Positions 17,061 to 27,521 are shown, numbered from the stretch's first letter. The stretch is 64,000 nt of DNA from Saccharothrix luteola (GCF_020859565.1 NZ_JAJHUO010000035.1:3058-67057); one strand, 5' to 3'. Numbers and translations are program-made. The notes: generated from the sequence alone by a model not told the origin.

Positions 17061-17668
17061 AGCTCTCCTTCGGTGCAGGGCCGGGAAGAACGCGTTCCGG
17101 TACTGCGTACACGCCGAAGGTGATCAGTGGCCATCCCCGACGTGTACGCCCGGTGGAGTGGCCGAAGCGTTGTCGAGGGCCGTGCGAGGGGGCCGAAGGA
17201 CGACAGTGCAGGTGAATGGGTGTCCAACTATGAGCTGTATTGGTTACCAAAGAACCTGCCAAATACCTCGGGTCCCAGCCGATCGGGAATTCCCATGACC
17301 GGTGGCATCGCCGACCGGTACGCCTGGCGCACCGATGATCGACTCAGCACGCTGGTCCCATGCGCGTCCGACGGCCGCACCCGGCCACGGTGGTGGCCTT
17401 GTTCGCGGTCGCCGGCGCATCCCGGATCGTCGCCGGGTTCGACGGTCATCCGACTCCGCTGCAGCTCACCATGACCGTCCTGCACGCACTGGTCGCCGGC
17501 GGCACCGCCGGGTGGATGGCGATGCCCGAGAGGCGGGCGGGCAGCCGGGGAGAACCGGCTCTGCTCGAAAAAATCGGCCAACCCGCCATGGTCGGCCGGT
17601 TCGTGGCCTGTCCTCCACCGTGATCCGGGCAGCCGAGCGACAGGCCGGGTAGCGGAGCCGACAGGCAA
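17061..17668. other. 608-base region with at most one small gene
   Basis: Between phoD and an XRE gene. Bases 17200-17300 are more AT-rich than the surroundings and probably hold the phoD promoter. The only plausible coding stretch is the short frame at 17360-17623, listed separately. No other signal seen. Confidence 0.5.
17360..17623 (+). CDS. Possible small two-helix membrane protein
   Basis: 87 aa with two hydrophobic stretches (ATVVALFAVAGASRIVAGF and LTMTVLHALVAGGTAGWMA). No ribosome site and no recognised family. It precedes the XRE gene by 45 bases on the same strand and could be co-transcribed. The low score reflects that this may be chance. Confidence 0.3.
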   Translation: MRVRRPHPATVVALFAVAGASRIVAGFDGHPTPLQLTMTVLHALVAGGTAGWMAMPERRAGSRGEPALLEKIGQPAMVGRFVACPPP

Positions 17669-17959
17669 GTGACCTCATCGGAGGACGACGGGTCGGCAGC
17701 CGCGGAGTTCGGCGCGCTGCTCCGACAGGCGCGAAAGCGGAAGGCCCTGACGCAAGAAACGTTGGCCGAACGAGCCGCCGTAGGCGTGCGCACCGTGCAG
17801 CGGTTGGAGGCCGGCACCACCCGGGGCCTGATGGTGGCGACGGTGCGAGACCTGGCCGACGCGCTCGGACCGCGCCTGGGGTCGACCGAGCGCGACAGCT
17901 TCCTGCGCGCGGCCGTCGACGGCAGCAGAACGCTCCACGACACCGACACCGGGCAATAG
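17669..17959 (+). CDS. XRE-family helix-turn-helix regulator
   Basis: 96 aa, essentially one HTH_3 domain: FGALLRQARKRKALTQETLAERAAVGVRTVQRLE, followed by a short acidic tail. GTG start with weak ribosome site. Lacks an effector domain, so possibly a small repressor. Convergent with galK. Target unknown. Confidence 0.75.
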   Translation: MTSSEDDGSAAAEFGALLRQARKRKALTQETLAERAAVGVRTVQRLEAGTTRGLMVATVRDLADALGPRLGSTERDSFLRAAVDGSRTLHDTDTGQ

Positions 17960-17990
17960 CCGACCCAGCCCGCTCACACCACCGACCCGC

Positions 17991-19099
<1,109 letters not shown>

Positions 19100-19103
<4 letters not shown>

Positions 19104-20101
19104 GCCCCACCCCTCGTGCTCTCCCGGACCTCCAACGAGAACGGCGTCCGCACGTGCTCCGGCGGCCGTCCCGGGTCGTCGACGCGCCGCCGCAGCAGGT
19201 CGACCGCCGCCCGGGCGATCGCGGCCTTGTCCGGCGCGACCGTGGTCAGCGTCGGCAGGCTGTACGTGCCTTCCTCGGTGTTGTCGAACCCGACCACCGC
19301 GACGTCGGCGGGCACCCGCACGCCGCGTTCGGCCGCGGCGCGCACCGCGCCCACCGCGAGCAGGTCGTTGAAGCAGAACACCGCGTCCGGCGGCTCGTCG
19401 GCGGCGAGCAGGCGCGCCATCGCCTCCGCGCCGTCGCGGCGGTGGTAGTTCAACGCCGTCGCCACCAGCTCGTCGCGCACCGGCAGACCCGCCTCGGCCA
19501 GCCCGAGCCGGTAGCCCTCCAGGCGCTGCGCCGCCGTGCCGCGGTGGGGGTGCGCGCCGATCGCCGCGATCCGGGTGCGGCCGAGGCCGACCAGGTGCGC
19601 CACGGCGACCCGTGCCGCTTCCACGTTGTCGATGCCCACGTGGTCGATCGGCAGGTCCACCGAGTGCTCGCCGAGCATCACCACCGGTATGCCAGGCGCC
19701 AGCTCGCCGAAGTCGCGCGCCTGGAGCGCCTCCGGGCTCACGATCGCGCCGTCGATCATGTGCGGGCCGAGCGAGGCCAGCGTGTCCCGTTCACCCTCGC
19801 GGGTGCCCAGGGTCTGCTCGATCAGCACGTTCCACTCCTCCTCCTGCGCCGCGCCGAGCACCAGCCCGGCCAGCTCCGCGAAGTACGGCACCACCAGCTC
19901 CGGCAGCACGAGGGCCACGAACCCGGTCCGGCCGCGGCGCAGGTTGCGCGCGCCGATGTTGGGCCGGTAGCCGGTGGCGGTGAGCGCCTCCTCGACCCGG
20001 CGGCGGTTCTCCGGTTTCACGAACGCGTAGCCGTTGACGACGTTCGACACCGTCTTCACCGACACGCCGGCCAGCGCGGCGACGTCTTTGAGCGTGGCCA
20101 A
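19100..20101 (-). CDS. LacI-family transcriptional regulator
   Basis: 333 aa from TTG 20101, which has GGAGG six bases upstream and gives the classical LacI start (ATLKDVAALAGVSVKTVSNVVNG). A TTG twelve codons upstream also opens the frame but lacks a ribosome site. The HTH is followed by the hinge (NIGARNLRRGRTGFVALVLP) and a periplasmic-binding-protein-like sugar-sensing domain (VVGFDNTEEG). Likely autoregulates and controls the divergent GH2 gene through the TACAACGTTGTA site, and perhaps the GH92 gene 14 kb away, which has a similar palindrome. Confidence 0.92.
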
Positions 20102-20186
20102 GCGGTGCCTCCGGTGCTCTCGGGTCGGGGTCTTCAACGGGGACTCTCGGGAACGACCGGGATCGTAGCCGGCCGGTCAGCCGCTT

Positions 20187-20209
20187 TACAACGTTGTATC
20201 AACGATGTA
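20187..20209. promoter_or_regulatory. LacI-type operator between lacI-galK and GH2 gene
   Basis: Perfect core palindrome tacaacgttgta at 20187-20198, immediately followed by a degenerate second copy (atcaacgatgta, 20198-20209). It is placed between the divergent lacI and GH2 starts. Shares ACAACGTTGT with the palindrome at 5911-5932. Confidence 0.75.
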
Positions 20210-20275
20210 AGAACTCAAGTGACCCAGGTCACGAGCACCCACGTCACCAGCACCCTGCCGATCGTGGAGCCACCC

Positions 20276-22999
20276 ATGCGCAAGCTGTCGTCCGGCCTGA
20301 CCGGACTGCTGGTCCTCAGCACCTTCCTCGTCGCGCTGCCCGGCACCGCCGCCGCGGCCGTCTGGCAGCCCAAACCGGCGCCGCTCACCACCCCGTGGAC
20401 GGGGCAGGTGTCGCCGACCAACGCGTTGCCCGAGTACCCGCGCCCGCAGCTGGTCCGGTCGGACTGGCTCAACCTCAACGGCGTGTGGGAGTTCGCCGGC
20501 GCGCCGAACCTGTCCTCGCCGCCGTTCGGCCGCACGCTCGCCGAGGGCGTCCTGGTGCCCTACCCGATCGAGTCCGCGCTGTCGGGCATCAAGCGGCACG
20601 AGGACCACATGTTCTACCGCCGCACGTTCACCACACCGGCCGGGTGGAACGGCCGCCGCGTGAAGCTGAACTTCGGCGCGGTCACCTGGGAGACCCGCGT
20701 CTGGGTCAACGGCGTCAACGTCGGCACCCACACCGGCGGGTTCGACGCGTTCTCGTTCGACATCACGCCCGCGCTGCGCACGGGCGCGAACGAGGTGATC
20801 GTCGGCGTGCGGTCCACCGTCGACGGCAGCCAGTACCCGATCGGCAAGCAGCGCCGCGACCCCAGCGGCATCTTCTACACGGCGGCGTCCGGCATCTGGC
20901 AGACGGTGTGGCTGGAGCCGGTCGCGGCCAACCACATCACGCGCCTGGACACCACGCCGGACGTGCCGGCGGGCGTGCTCGACCTCGTCGTGCAGGGCAC
21001 GGCGGGCCAGCCGGTGCGCGCCGAGGTGCTGTCGGGCGGGCAGGTCGTCGGCACGGCGAGCGGCACGGTGGGCGCTCACCTGCGCGTCCCCGTGCCGAAC
21101 GCGAGGTTGTGGTCGCCGGACGACCCGTTCCTCTACGACCTGCGGGTCACCTTGGGCAGCGACGTCGTCACCGGGTACTTCGGCATGAGGTCGCTGGGCA
21201 AGGCGGTGGTCGGCGGCGTGATGCGACCGCTGCTCAACGGCAAGTTCGTGTTCCAGCTCGGCACCCTCGACCAGGGCTACTGGCCCGACGGCATCTACAC
21301 CGCGCCCACCGACGCCGCCCTGCGGTTCGACCTGGAGCGGCAGAAGGCGCTCGGCTTCAACATGGTGCGCAAGCACATCAAGGTCGAGCCCGCCCGCTGG
21401 TTCTACCACGCCGACCGGCTCGGGCTGATGGTGTGGCAGGACATGCCGTCGCTGGACGCGGTGGACGACGTGCCCAACGGGCGCGCGCACTTCGAGTCCG
21501 AGCTGCGGCGGATCGTCGACCAGCTCAGGGGCATCACGTCGATCGTGCAGTGGGTGCCGTTCAACGAGGGCTGGGGCGAGTACGACGCGGGCCGGATCGT
21601 GGACCTGGTCCGGTCGATCGACAACACCCGGCTGATCAACCACAACTCGGGTTCGAACTGCTGCGTCTCCGACCCCGACCCGGGCAACGGCGACGTCATC
21701 GACGACCACGCGTACCAGATGTCGAGCGCGACGCGCCTGCCCGACGCCAACCGGGTCGCGGTGCTGGGCGAGTTCGGCGGGCTGGGCCGGCGGGTCGTCG
21801 GCCACGAGTGGCAGCCGGGCGCCGGGTTCGCGTACGGCGAGTTGTTCCCGGACGAGGCGTCGTTGACCGGGCGGTACGTGGAGATCACCAAGGAGGTCGG
21901 TCGGTTCGTGCACACGCGCGGGCTGTCGGCATCCGTGTACACCGAGCCGTACGACGTCGAGAACGAGGTCAACGGCTTCTACACCTACGACCGCCAGGTG
22001 CTGAAGATGTCCGAGGCACGGGTGCGCGACGTCAACCGGCGGGTGCTGGCACTGGCGAACGGCACCGAGGTCGGGCGCGGCGAGGTGATCTCGTTGCGGG
22101 TGACCACACCCGGCTACACCGACCGGCACCTGCGGCACCGGGACGGCCTGGCGCGCACCGACGTGATCTCCGACGACACGGGACGGCTGGACGCCACGTT
22201 CTGGGCCAGGCCGGGGTTGTCGGACGCGGCGTGCCTGTCGTTCGAGTCGCGCAACTTCCCGGGGCGGTTCCTGCGGCACTCCGCGTCGCGCGTGCGGTCG
22301 GACGCCAACGACGGGTCGGCGGCCTTCGCCGGTGACGCGACGTTCTGCGCGCGGGCCGGGGCGGGCGGCACGGTGCTGGAGTCGCGTAACCTGCCCGGCC
22401 AGTTCATCCGGCACTACCAGGAGGGCGTGTACCTGGCGCGGTCCGGCGGGACGAACCCGTGGGACAGCGCGACGAGCTTCGCGGCGGACACGACGTGGGC
22501 GGCGGTCGTGCCGCTCTGGCGCAGCGGGGCGGACCTCCCGCTGGACCAGGCGCGGTCGTTCCGGGTGACGACGGCCGGCTTCACCGACCGGTACCTGCGG
22601 CACCAGGACGGCTTGGCGCGGACCGACGTGGTGAACGCGGGCAGTTCGGCGTTGCTGAAGGGTGACGCGACGTTCGTCGTGCGGCGTGGGCTGGCGGAGC
22701 CGTCGTGCTACTCGTTCGAGTCGCGCAACTACCCGGGGCAGTACCTGCGGCACGCGGCGTTCCGGGTGCGGTTGGGGGCGTCGGACGGGAGCGACCTGTT
22801 CCGGCGGGACGCGACGTTCTGCGCTCAGCCCGGTGCCGGTGGCGTGCGGCTGGCGTCGGTGAACGAGTTGGGCGCGAGCGTGCGGCACTACGCGGAGGAG
22901 GTGTGGGTGGCGGTGAACGGCGGTGCTCACGCGTACGACAACCCGACGTCGTACGACGCGGACGTGAGCTGGGCCGTGATCGCGCCCTGGGCTCCGTAG
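20276..22999 (+). CDS. Secreted GH2-family glycoside hydrolase with C-terminal CBM42 (AbfB) domains
   Basis: 907 aa from ATG 20276 (GTGGAG six bases upstream) with a signal peptide (GLTGLLVLSTFLVALPGTAAAA). GH2 sugar-binding, Ig-like and TIM-barrel domains cover residues ~30-600. The probable acid/base is Glu431 in FNEGW and the nucleophile Glu499 in LGEFGG. Residues ~605-907 hold two AbfB/CBM42-like modules with the repeat (S/T)RVTTxG(Y/F)TDR(H/Y)LRH and SFESRN(F/Y)PG(R/Q)(F/Y)LRH, which bind arabinofuranose side chains in the family. Together with galK and the LacI regulator this suggests attack on arabinogalactan-like plant polymers (inference). Exact bond specificity is not visible. Confidence 0.92.
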   Translation: MRKLSSGLTGLLVLSTFLVALPGTAAAAVWQPKPAPLTTPWTGQVSPTNALPEYPRPQLVRSDWLNLNGVWEFAGAPNLSSPPFGRTLAEGVLVPYPIESALSGIKRHEDHMFYRRTFTTPAGWNGRRVKLNFGAVTWETRVWVNGVNVGTHTGGFDAFSFDITPALRTGANEVIVGVRSTVDGSQYPIGKQRRDPSGIFYTAASGIWQTVWLEPVAANHITRLDTTPDVPAGVLDLVVQGTAGQPVRAEVLSGGQVVGTASGTVGAHLRVPVPNARLWSPDDPFLYDLRVTLGSDVVTGYFGMRSLGKAVVGGVMRPLLNGKFVFQLGTLDQGYWPDGIYTAPTDAALRFDLERQKALGFNMVRKHIKVEPARWFYHADRLGLMVWQDMPSLDAVDDVPNGRAHFESELRRIVDQLRGITSIVQWVPFNEGWGEYDAGRIVDLVRSIDNTRLINHNSGSNCCVSDPDPGNGDVIDDHAYQMSSATRLPDANRVAVLGEFGGLGRRVVGHEWQPGAGFAYGELFPDEASLTGRYVEITKEVGRFVHTRGLSASVYTEPYDVENEVNGFYTYDRQVLKMSEARVRDVNRRVLALANGTEVGRGEVISLRVTTPGYTDRHLRHRDGLARTDVISDDTGRLDATFWARPGLSDAACLSFESRNFPGRFLRHSASRVRSDANDGSAAFAGDATFCARAGAGGTVLESRNLPGQFIRHYQEGVYLARSGGTNPWDSATSFAADTTWAAVVPLWRSGADLPLDQARSFRVTTAGFTDRYLRHQDGLARTDVVNAGSSALLKGDATFVVRRGLAEPSCYSFESRNYPGQYLRHAAFRVRLGASDGSDLFRRDATFCAQPGAGGVRLASVNELGASVRHYAEEVWVAVNGGAHAYDNPTSYDADVSWAVIAPWAP

Positions 23000-23009
23000 T
23001 CCTTTGTGG

Positions 23010-23040
23010 ACCCGCACGGTGGTGCTGCTACCGTGCGGGT
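23010..23040 (+). terminator. Hairpin terminator after GH2 gene
   Basis: Perfect 11-bp stem acccgcacggt (23010-23020) with accgtgcgggt (23030-23040) and a nine-base loop, 10 bases after the GH2 stop and directly before the next small gene. Confidence 0.75.
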
Positions 23041-23042
23041 CC

Positions 23043-23339
23043 ATGAAAGGGTTCGCCGTGCTCGGCACGGTGCTGCTGTGCGTTCTCGCGCCGATCGCCA
23101 TGGTGTACGGGTTGATGGCGTTCACTCCGACGGGTAGTTGCGACTACTCGGTGTCGGGTGTGTGTTCGTACGGTCGGGTGCCGATGATCGTGGCCGCGGG
23201 TGGCACCGCGTTGGTGTGGGCGGTGTCGGCGGTGTGGACGTGGGCGGGCACCCACGGCCGGCCCAGGGTCTACGTGCCCTATGCGGCGCTCGCGGTGATC
23301 GTGCTGCTGCTGGTGGTGGCCGGGCGGTTGGCCGGGTAG
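23043..23339 (+). CDS. Small membrane protein, unknown function
   Basis: 98 aa with three hydrophobic segments (AVLGTVLLCVLAPIAMVYGLMAF, MIVAAGGTALVWAVSAVWTW, YAALAVIVLLLVVAGRLAG) and a Cys pair in the loop after helix 1 (CDYSVSGVC). ATG lies two bases after a hairpin, so the ribosome site would be inside it. The 3' end overlaps the convergent next gene by 61 bases. Confidence 0.55.
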   Translation: MKGFAVLGTVLLCVLAPIAMVYGLMAFTPTGSCDYSVSGVCSYGRVPMIVAAGGTALVWAVSAVWTWAGTHGRPRVYVPYAALAVIVLLLVVAGRLAG

Positions 23340-23857
23340 ACCGAACGTGCGAGCCAGACGAGCGCGCCGCCGACGACGACGTGCAGGGCGCTGGTGAACA
23401 GGGAGTCGGGCAGGCGGGTGGCGAAGGTGAAGACGGGCAGGGCGATGGCGTAGGTCCACACCGGGATGGGCGGGTGGACGCGGCTCTTGATCATGCTGAT
23501 CGCGAACGTGATCGTGCCGAGGGCGAAGATCAGGGCGCTGGCGGTGAGGACCGCGGTGGTGGGTGCGGCGAGCGTCGGCTGGTCGAGGTGGAACAGGGCG
23601 ATGTTCACCGTGTAGGCCGCCGCGCCGAACAGGCCGAGGCCGACGATGTTCGCCGCGTAGCCGACCGAGCCGAGGGTGGTGCGGGGTTGTTTGAGGTGGA
23701 GGGCGGTGACGAGCGGCGCGGCCAGGGCGGGGGAGACGCCGAGCACGAGGCTGGTGGCGGTCGTTTCGCCGGTGAACGCCTCGATCGCTCCCGGTAGGGC
23801 GATGAAGAGGCCCGAGAGCGTGCCGCAGAAGGCGCCGAATCGCAGCAGGAACGTCAT
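23279..23857 (-). CDS. Membrane protein, unknown function
   Basis: 192 aa with about six hydrophobic segments (LRFGAFCGTLSGLFIALPGAI, LVLGVSPALAAPLVTAL, VGLGLFGAAAYTVNIALF, AVLTASALIFALGTITFAISM and others). No recognised domain; of the DUF-type actinobacterial membrane proteins. Its last 20 codons overlap the convergent small gene, so the C-terminal tail (ATTSSSTITASAA) may be non-conserved. Confidence 0.6.
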   Translation of the reverse strand: MTFLLRFGAFCGTLSGLFIALPGAIEAFTGETTATSLVLGVSPALAAPLVTALHLKQPRTTLGSVGYAANIVGLGLFGAAAYTVNIALFHLDQPTLAAPTTAVLTASALIFALGTITFAISMIKSRVHPPIPVWTYAIALPVFTFATRLPDSLFTSALHVVVGGALVWLARSVYPANRPATTSSSTITASAA

Positions 23858-24311
23858 GCTGGGGACGGTATTGCCGCAGGTCGGGGCGCCGGGAGTGCCG
23901 GGCGGCCAGTGTCGGGGGTGTCGATCGGCACGTGCCGCCGACCGCCACTATCGGGTGAACCTGAAAATGCGCATCAACCAAAACGCCGTTTCCGAAGCCC
24001 TCGAACGTCGGTTGAACAAAGAGGCCGCCCTCAACCACCGGAGCCTGCGCCCCGACCACCGGCGGGTTGGGCCTGCGGCATCCACCACTGGAGGCTCGGG
24101 GCTGTGGCGCTCTACCAACCACCGGTTGCTCCGGCCGCCGGCAGCTCCACCGCGGGCGGCACGGGCTCGCGGCACCCGCCACTGGCGGCTTCCGGCCCCC
24201 CGGCAGCCCGTCGCGGGCGGACCGGGCTGAAGCAGCCCATCACCGTCGCCCCTCGGCACCGGCCTCCGGCGGCAGGCGCGGAAGTCGGGGCGTGCGACGT
24301 AGCCTGCGGGG
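23858..24311. repeat. 454-base non-coding region with degenerate direct repeats
   Basis: A 29-base unit occurs at 24068-24096 and again at 24162-24190, both with the core GCGGCAYCCRCCACTGGMGGCT. A second ~60-base GC-rich unit (starting gctccggccgccggcag at ~24128) recurs in decayed form from ~24188. Frames across it are Pro/Gly/Arg/His-rich low complexity, and I do not believe they code. Bases 23955-24020 are more AT-rich than the surroundings. It probably also contains the promoter of the following histidine kinase. Confidence 0.5.
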
Positions 24312-25379
24312 GTGCGTCCTCTGTCGTGGTTATCGCCGCTGCTGTGCGGTGTGGTGATGGTGGCCGGTGGCTACGCGGGGCTGGCGGGGCTCGGGGAGAC
24401 GCGGTGGCTGCCGTTCGTCGCCGGTCTCGTCGCGCTCGTGCTGGTCGACGTGCTCGGGTCGCGGTATCCGGCGCTCGGGTCGCGACCGTCGGCGGTCGAT
24501 TCCCGGTTCTCAGTGGTCGGGTCTCGGGTTCGGGCGGGCGTCGTGTTGGCGGTTCAGGCGGGGCTGGTGGTGGTGGTCGCGTTCGCCGACGGGTCGGGCA
24601 TGGCGCGGGTGTTGTTCTTGCTGTTGCCGTTCGGCGCGTACTTCGCGTTCGGGCGGGTGGTGGCGGTCGGGGTCGGGGTCGGCACGGCGGTCTTCCTGGT
24701 GGTCGCGTTCCAGCTCACCGAGCCGGGGTGGACGCGGTCGGTCGAGCACGTGTCCGACCTGTTGATGTTCGGGATCGGGCTCGTGCTGGCGTTGGCGATG
24801 GCCGAGCTCTCGGCCGCCGCTGAGCGGAATCGGGTGGCGCGGGACGTGCACGACGGGCTCGGGCACCACCTGACCGCGGTGTCGGTGTTGCTGGAGAAGG
24901 CGTCGGTCTTCCGGGAACGGGACGCGGCGGTGGCGGATCAGGCGATCGAGGACGCGCGGGAGTCCGCGAGGCGGGCGTTGGAGGACGTGCGCACGTCCGT
25001 CCGGGCCATGCGCGAGCCCTTCCGGTTGGCCGAGTCGCTGGCGCGCCTGGCCGGTGGGCTGGGGGTGTCCGTCGCCTGCACGGGTGATGAATCCCGTTAC
25101 GCCCCCGGCACCCTGTTGGCGCTCTACCGGGCCGCGCAGGAAGGGATCACCAACGCGATGCGCCACGCCGGCGGCTCAGACGTCACGGTGACCGTGCACT
25201 GCGGACCCCGGCAGGCGCGGTTGGTCGTCGCCGATGACGGGCCCGGGTTCTCGGCGGAACGGGAGGACTTCGGCCTGCGCGGGGTGCGCGAGCGGATCGG
25301 ACTGGTCGGTGGGTCGGTCGAGGTGGACGGTGGGGCGGGCACTCGGCTGACGGTGGTCGTGCCCAGGGGGACGGTGTGA
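24312..25379 (+). CDS. Sensor histidine kinase, NarL/DesK-type (HisKA_3)
   Basis: 355 aa. N-terminal half has five to six membrane helices without a clear extracellular domain. The phosphoacceptor His is ~180 in ARDVHDGLGHHLTAVS, followed by a HATPase_c domain (ITNAMRHAGGSDVTV; ADDGPGF). GTG start. Partner of the response regulator directly downstream. Signal unknown; because the sensor part is membrane-embedded it may sense membrane or cell-envelope state. Confidence 0.9.
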   Translation: MRPLSWLSPLLCGVVMVAGGYAGLAGLGETRWLPFVAGLVALVLVDVLGSRYPALGSRPSAVDSRFSVVGSRVRAGVVLAVQAGLVVVVAFADGSGMARVLFLLLPFGAYFAFGRVVAVGVGVGTAVFLVVAFQLTEPGWTRSVEHVSDLLMFGIGLVLALAMAELSAAAERNRVARDVHDGLGHHLTAVSVLLEKASVFRERDAAVADQAIEDARESARRALEDVRTSVRAMREPFRLAESLARLAGGLGVSVACTGDESRYAPGTLLALYRAAQEGITNAMRHAGGSDVTVTVHCGPRQARLVVADDGPGFSAEREDFGLRGVRERIGLVGGSVEVDGGAGTRLTVVVPRGTV

Positions 25380-25390
25380 AGGGGGACCGC

Positions 25391-26014
25391 GTGAGTGACG
25401 TGCGCGTGGTCGTGGTGGACGACCAGCAGCTCATCCGTGAGAGCATCGCCGCCCTGCTCGACATCCAGCCGGGCATCGCGGTCGTCGGCACGGCCCGCGA
25501 CGGGGAGGCCGCTGTCGAGCTGGTGGTCGCCGAAGATCCGGACGTGGTGCTGATGGACGTGCGGATGCCGGTGATGGACGGCATCGACGCGCTCGCGGAA
25601 CTGCGCCGTCGTGGTGAACGGGCGCGGGTGGTCATGTTGACGACGTTCGACGACGAGGCGTACGTGGTCCGGGCGCTGAAGGCGGGTGCGAGCGGGTACC
25701 TGCTGAAGGACCGGCCGGCCGTCGAACTGGCGGCGGCGGTGCGGCTCGCGCACTCGGGCGTGGTGCAGTTCGACCCGGCCGCGGCGGCCCGGCTGGCGTC
25801 CGCGCTGGGGACCGAGCGGCCGGACGGGCTCACCGAACGCGAGGTGGACGTGCTGCGGCTGGTCGCCGGGGGACGGACGAACCGCGAGATCGCCGGACGC
25901 CTGCACCTCAGCGAGGGCACGGTGAAGAACCACGTCTCCCGCATCCTCGGACGGCTCGGCCTGCGCGACCGCACGCAGGCCGCCGTCTACGCCCGCGACC
26001 GAGGCCTCCTGTAG
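25391..26014 (+). CDS. NarL/LuxR-family response regulator
   Basis: 207 aa. Receiver domain with acidic pocket VVVDDQQ and phosphoacceptor Asp in VVLMDVRMPVMDG, Lys in YLLKDRP. C-terminal LuxR HTH (LTEREVDVLRLVAGGRTNREIAGRL, TVKNHVSRIL). GTG 25391 is preferred because GGGGG lies just upstream. A GTG at 25376 overlapping the kinase stop would add five residues. Convergent with the subtilase-like gene. Confidence 0.93.
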   Translation: MSDVRVVVVDDQQLIRESIAALLDIQPGIAVVGTARDGEAAVELVVAEDPDVVLMDVRMPVMDGIDALAELRRRGERARVVMLTTFDDEAYVVRALKAGASGYLLKDRPAVELAAAVRLAHSGVVQFDPAAAARLASALGTERPDGLTEREVDVLRLVAGGRTNREIAGRLHLSEGTVKNHVSRILGRLGLRDRTQAAVYARDRGLL

Positions 26015-26027
26015 GTCCACGCAGGAC

Positions 26028-27260
26028 CTACACCGGGACCATCCCCATGAACAGCAACAGGTTCGGCGACCCCACGCCGGGATTGGTGATCACGCCTGGA
26101 GTGGCGTTGGCCCGCAACGCCTCCGCCACCGCCACCGCCAAGTCACCCGGGAACCGGTGCCGCCACAGCGCCGCCACACCCGCCGCGTGCGCCGACGCCG
26201 TGGAACCGCTGATGGTCGAGTACGCGGTGTCCGAGGTACCCCACGCCGACGTGATGTTCACACCCGGCGCCCACACGTCGATGCACGTGCCGAAGTTGGA
26301 GAAGCTCGCCTTCACGTCGTTCGCGTCCGTCGCGCCGACGGTGGTGGCCAACGGCGTGCTGCCGGGCGAGTAGCCGCACGCGTTGGCGTTGGAGCTGCCG
26401 GACACCACCGAGTAGTGCACGTTCGCGTTGATCGACCTGGTGATGGCGTCGTTGAACGCCTGGTTCAGCCCGCCGCCGAGCGTCATCAGCGCGACCGCCG
26501 GCCGGCCGCTGGCCGCCGCGTCGTGCGTAGCCCAGTCGATGCCCGCGATGATCTGCGAGTACGTGCCGGAGCCCTGGCAGTTCAGCACCCGCACGGACAC
26601 CAGGGTCACGTCTTTCGCCACACCGGTGGTCCGGCCGCCAACCGTGCCCGCCATGTGCGTGCCGTGGCCGTTGCAGTCGTTGCCGGGCGGGGTCACGCCG
26701 CCTACCGTGTCCAACCCGGGCACGGCCGCGCCGTCGAACTCCTGGTGCGTGTACCGGATGCCGGTGCCGAAGATGTACGCCCGCACGGTGGACGCGGTGT
26801 TCGGGTGGAAGTACTTCTTGTCCAGCGGCAGGGAGCGCTGGTCGATCCGGTCCAGGCCCCACGACGGCGGGTCCGGCTGGACCACGAGGTCCTGCGTCGT
26901 GATGTCCGGCCCGGCGAACGGCCGCGCGGCGAGGTCCTCCGCGGTGAGGCGGACGCGTGCGTCCTGGGCGATGTAGGCGACGCGGGGGTCGGCGGCGAGC
27001 CGTGCGACCTCCGAGGCGTTCGCGCGCAGCGCGAACCCGGGCAGGACCGTCCGGTAGGTGAACGTGACGTTCGGTGCGGCGGACCGGGTGGCGGCCACGT
27101 CCTCGTGCCGCTTCAACACCACGATGTAACTGCCGGTCACGGCCGTTGTGCGGTCGGCGTACAGCACGGGCGCGGCGTACGGCGCCGGTGCGGCGTACGC
27201 GGTCGGGGTGACGAGGCCGGCCACCAGCGCGCCCGCCACCGTCACGTGTCTGATCTTCAC
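26028..27260 (-). CDS. Secreted subtilase-like protein with disabled active site (pseudoprotease)
   Basis: 410 aa, GTG start with GGAGGAG. Signal peptide, I9 inhibitor-type propeptide (SYIVVLKRHEDVAATRS ... RVAYIAQDARV), then the peptidase S8 fold. Compared with the family, the catalytic Asp is Gly165 (YIFGTGIRYTHQEF instead of DTGI). The oxyanion Asn is replaced (SGSSNANAC instead of AGNSN). The Ser motif GTSMASPH has become GSTASAH, with Thr354 in the Ser place and one residue missing. Only His199 (NGHGTHMAG) remains. The gene is otherwise full length with no frameshift, so it seems maintained as a non-enzymatic protein, or is a very recent loss. Divergent from the protease-nuclease fusion gene, with 261 bases between. 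Confidence 0.85.
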   Translation of the reverse strand: MKIRHVTVAGALVAGLVTPTAYAAPAPYAAPVLYADRTTAVTGSYIVVLKRHEDVAATRSAAPNVTFTYRTVLPGFALRANASEVARLAADPRVAYIAQDARVRLTAEDLAARPFAGPDITTQDLVVQPDPPSWGLDRIDQRSLPLDKKYFHPNTASTVRAYIFGTGIRYTHQEFDGAAVPGLDTVGGVTPPGNDCNGHGTHMAGTVGGRTTGVAKDVTLVSVRVLNCQGSGTYSQIIAGIDWATHDAAASGRPAVALMTLGGGLNQAFNDAITRSINANVHYSVVSGSSNANACGYSPGSTPLATTVGATDANDVKASFSNFGTCIDVWAPGVNITSAWGTSDTAYSTISGSTASAHAAGVAALWRHRFPGDLAVAVAEALRANATPGVITNPGVGSPNLLLFMGMVPV

Positions 27261-27521
27261 GGCTCCTCCAACAAGCAGGGTTTCGTCGGGGAACGTGCTC
27301 GTCCTTGAACCACAGCACGTGCACAGGAGCGGCGACAGGTCCGATCAGAGTTCAACGATCAGTCGTCCGATGGTCAACTTTCAGCCTTCTCGGGGGTGCA
27401 GACTGCATTTGGTGGTCAGTCATTAGACCGAATGGGTGAACGCGGCGGGTTCGGGCTAACACCGGATCAGGTGACGTCGACAGCAAGGCCACCGGCGCGC
27501 ACACACAGGGGGTTTGCGCTC

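Noticed and set aside
24068..24190. CRISPR-like repeats
   Set aside because: Only two copies of a 29-base unit about 94 bases apart with several mismatches. No regular spacers and no cas genes.
23909..24357. Overlapping open frames on both strands upstream of the histidine kinase
   Set aside because: Low-complexity Pro/Gly/Arg/His composition, no ribosome site, and the region consists of degenerate nucleotide repeats. Not a gene.
26028..27260. Active subtilisin-like protease
   Set aside because: Catalytic Asp and Ser and the oxyanion Asn are all substituted.
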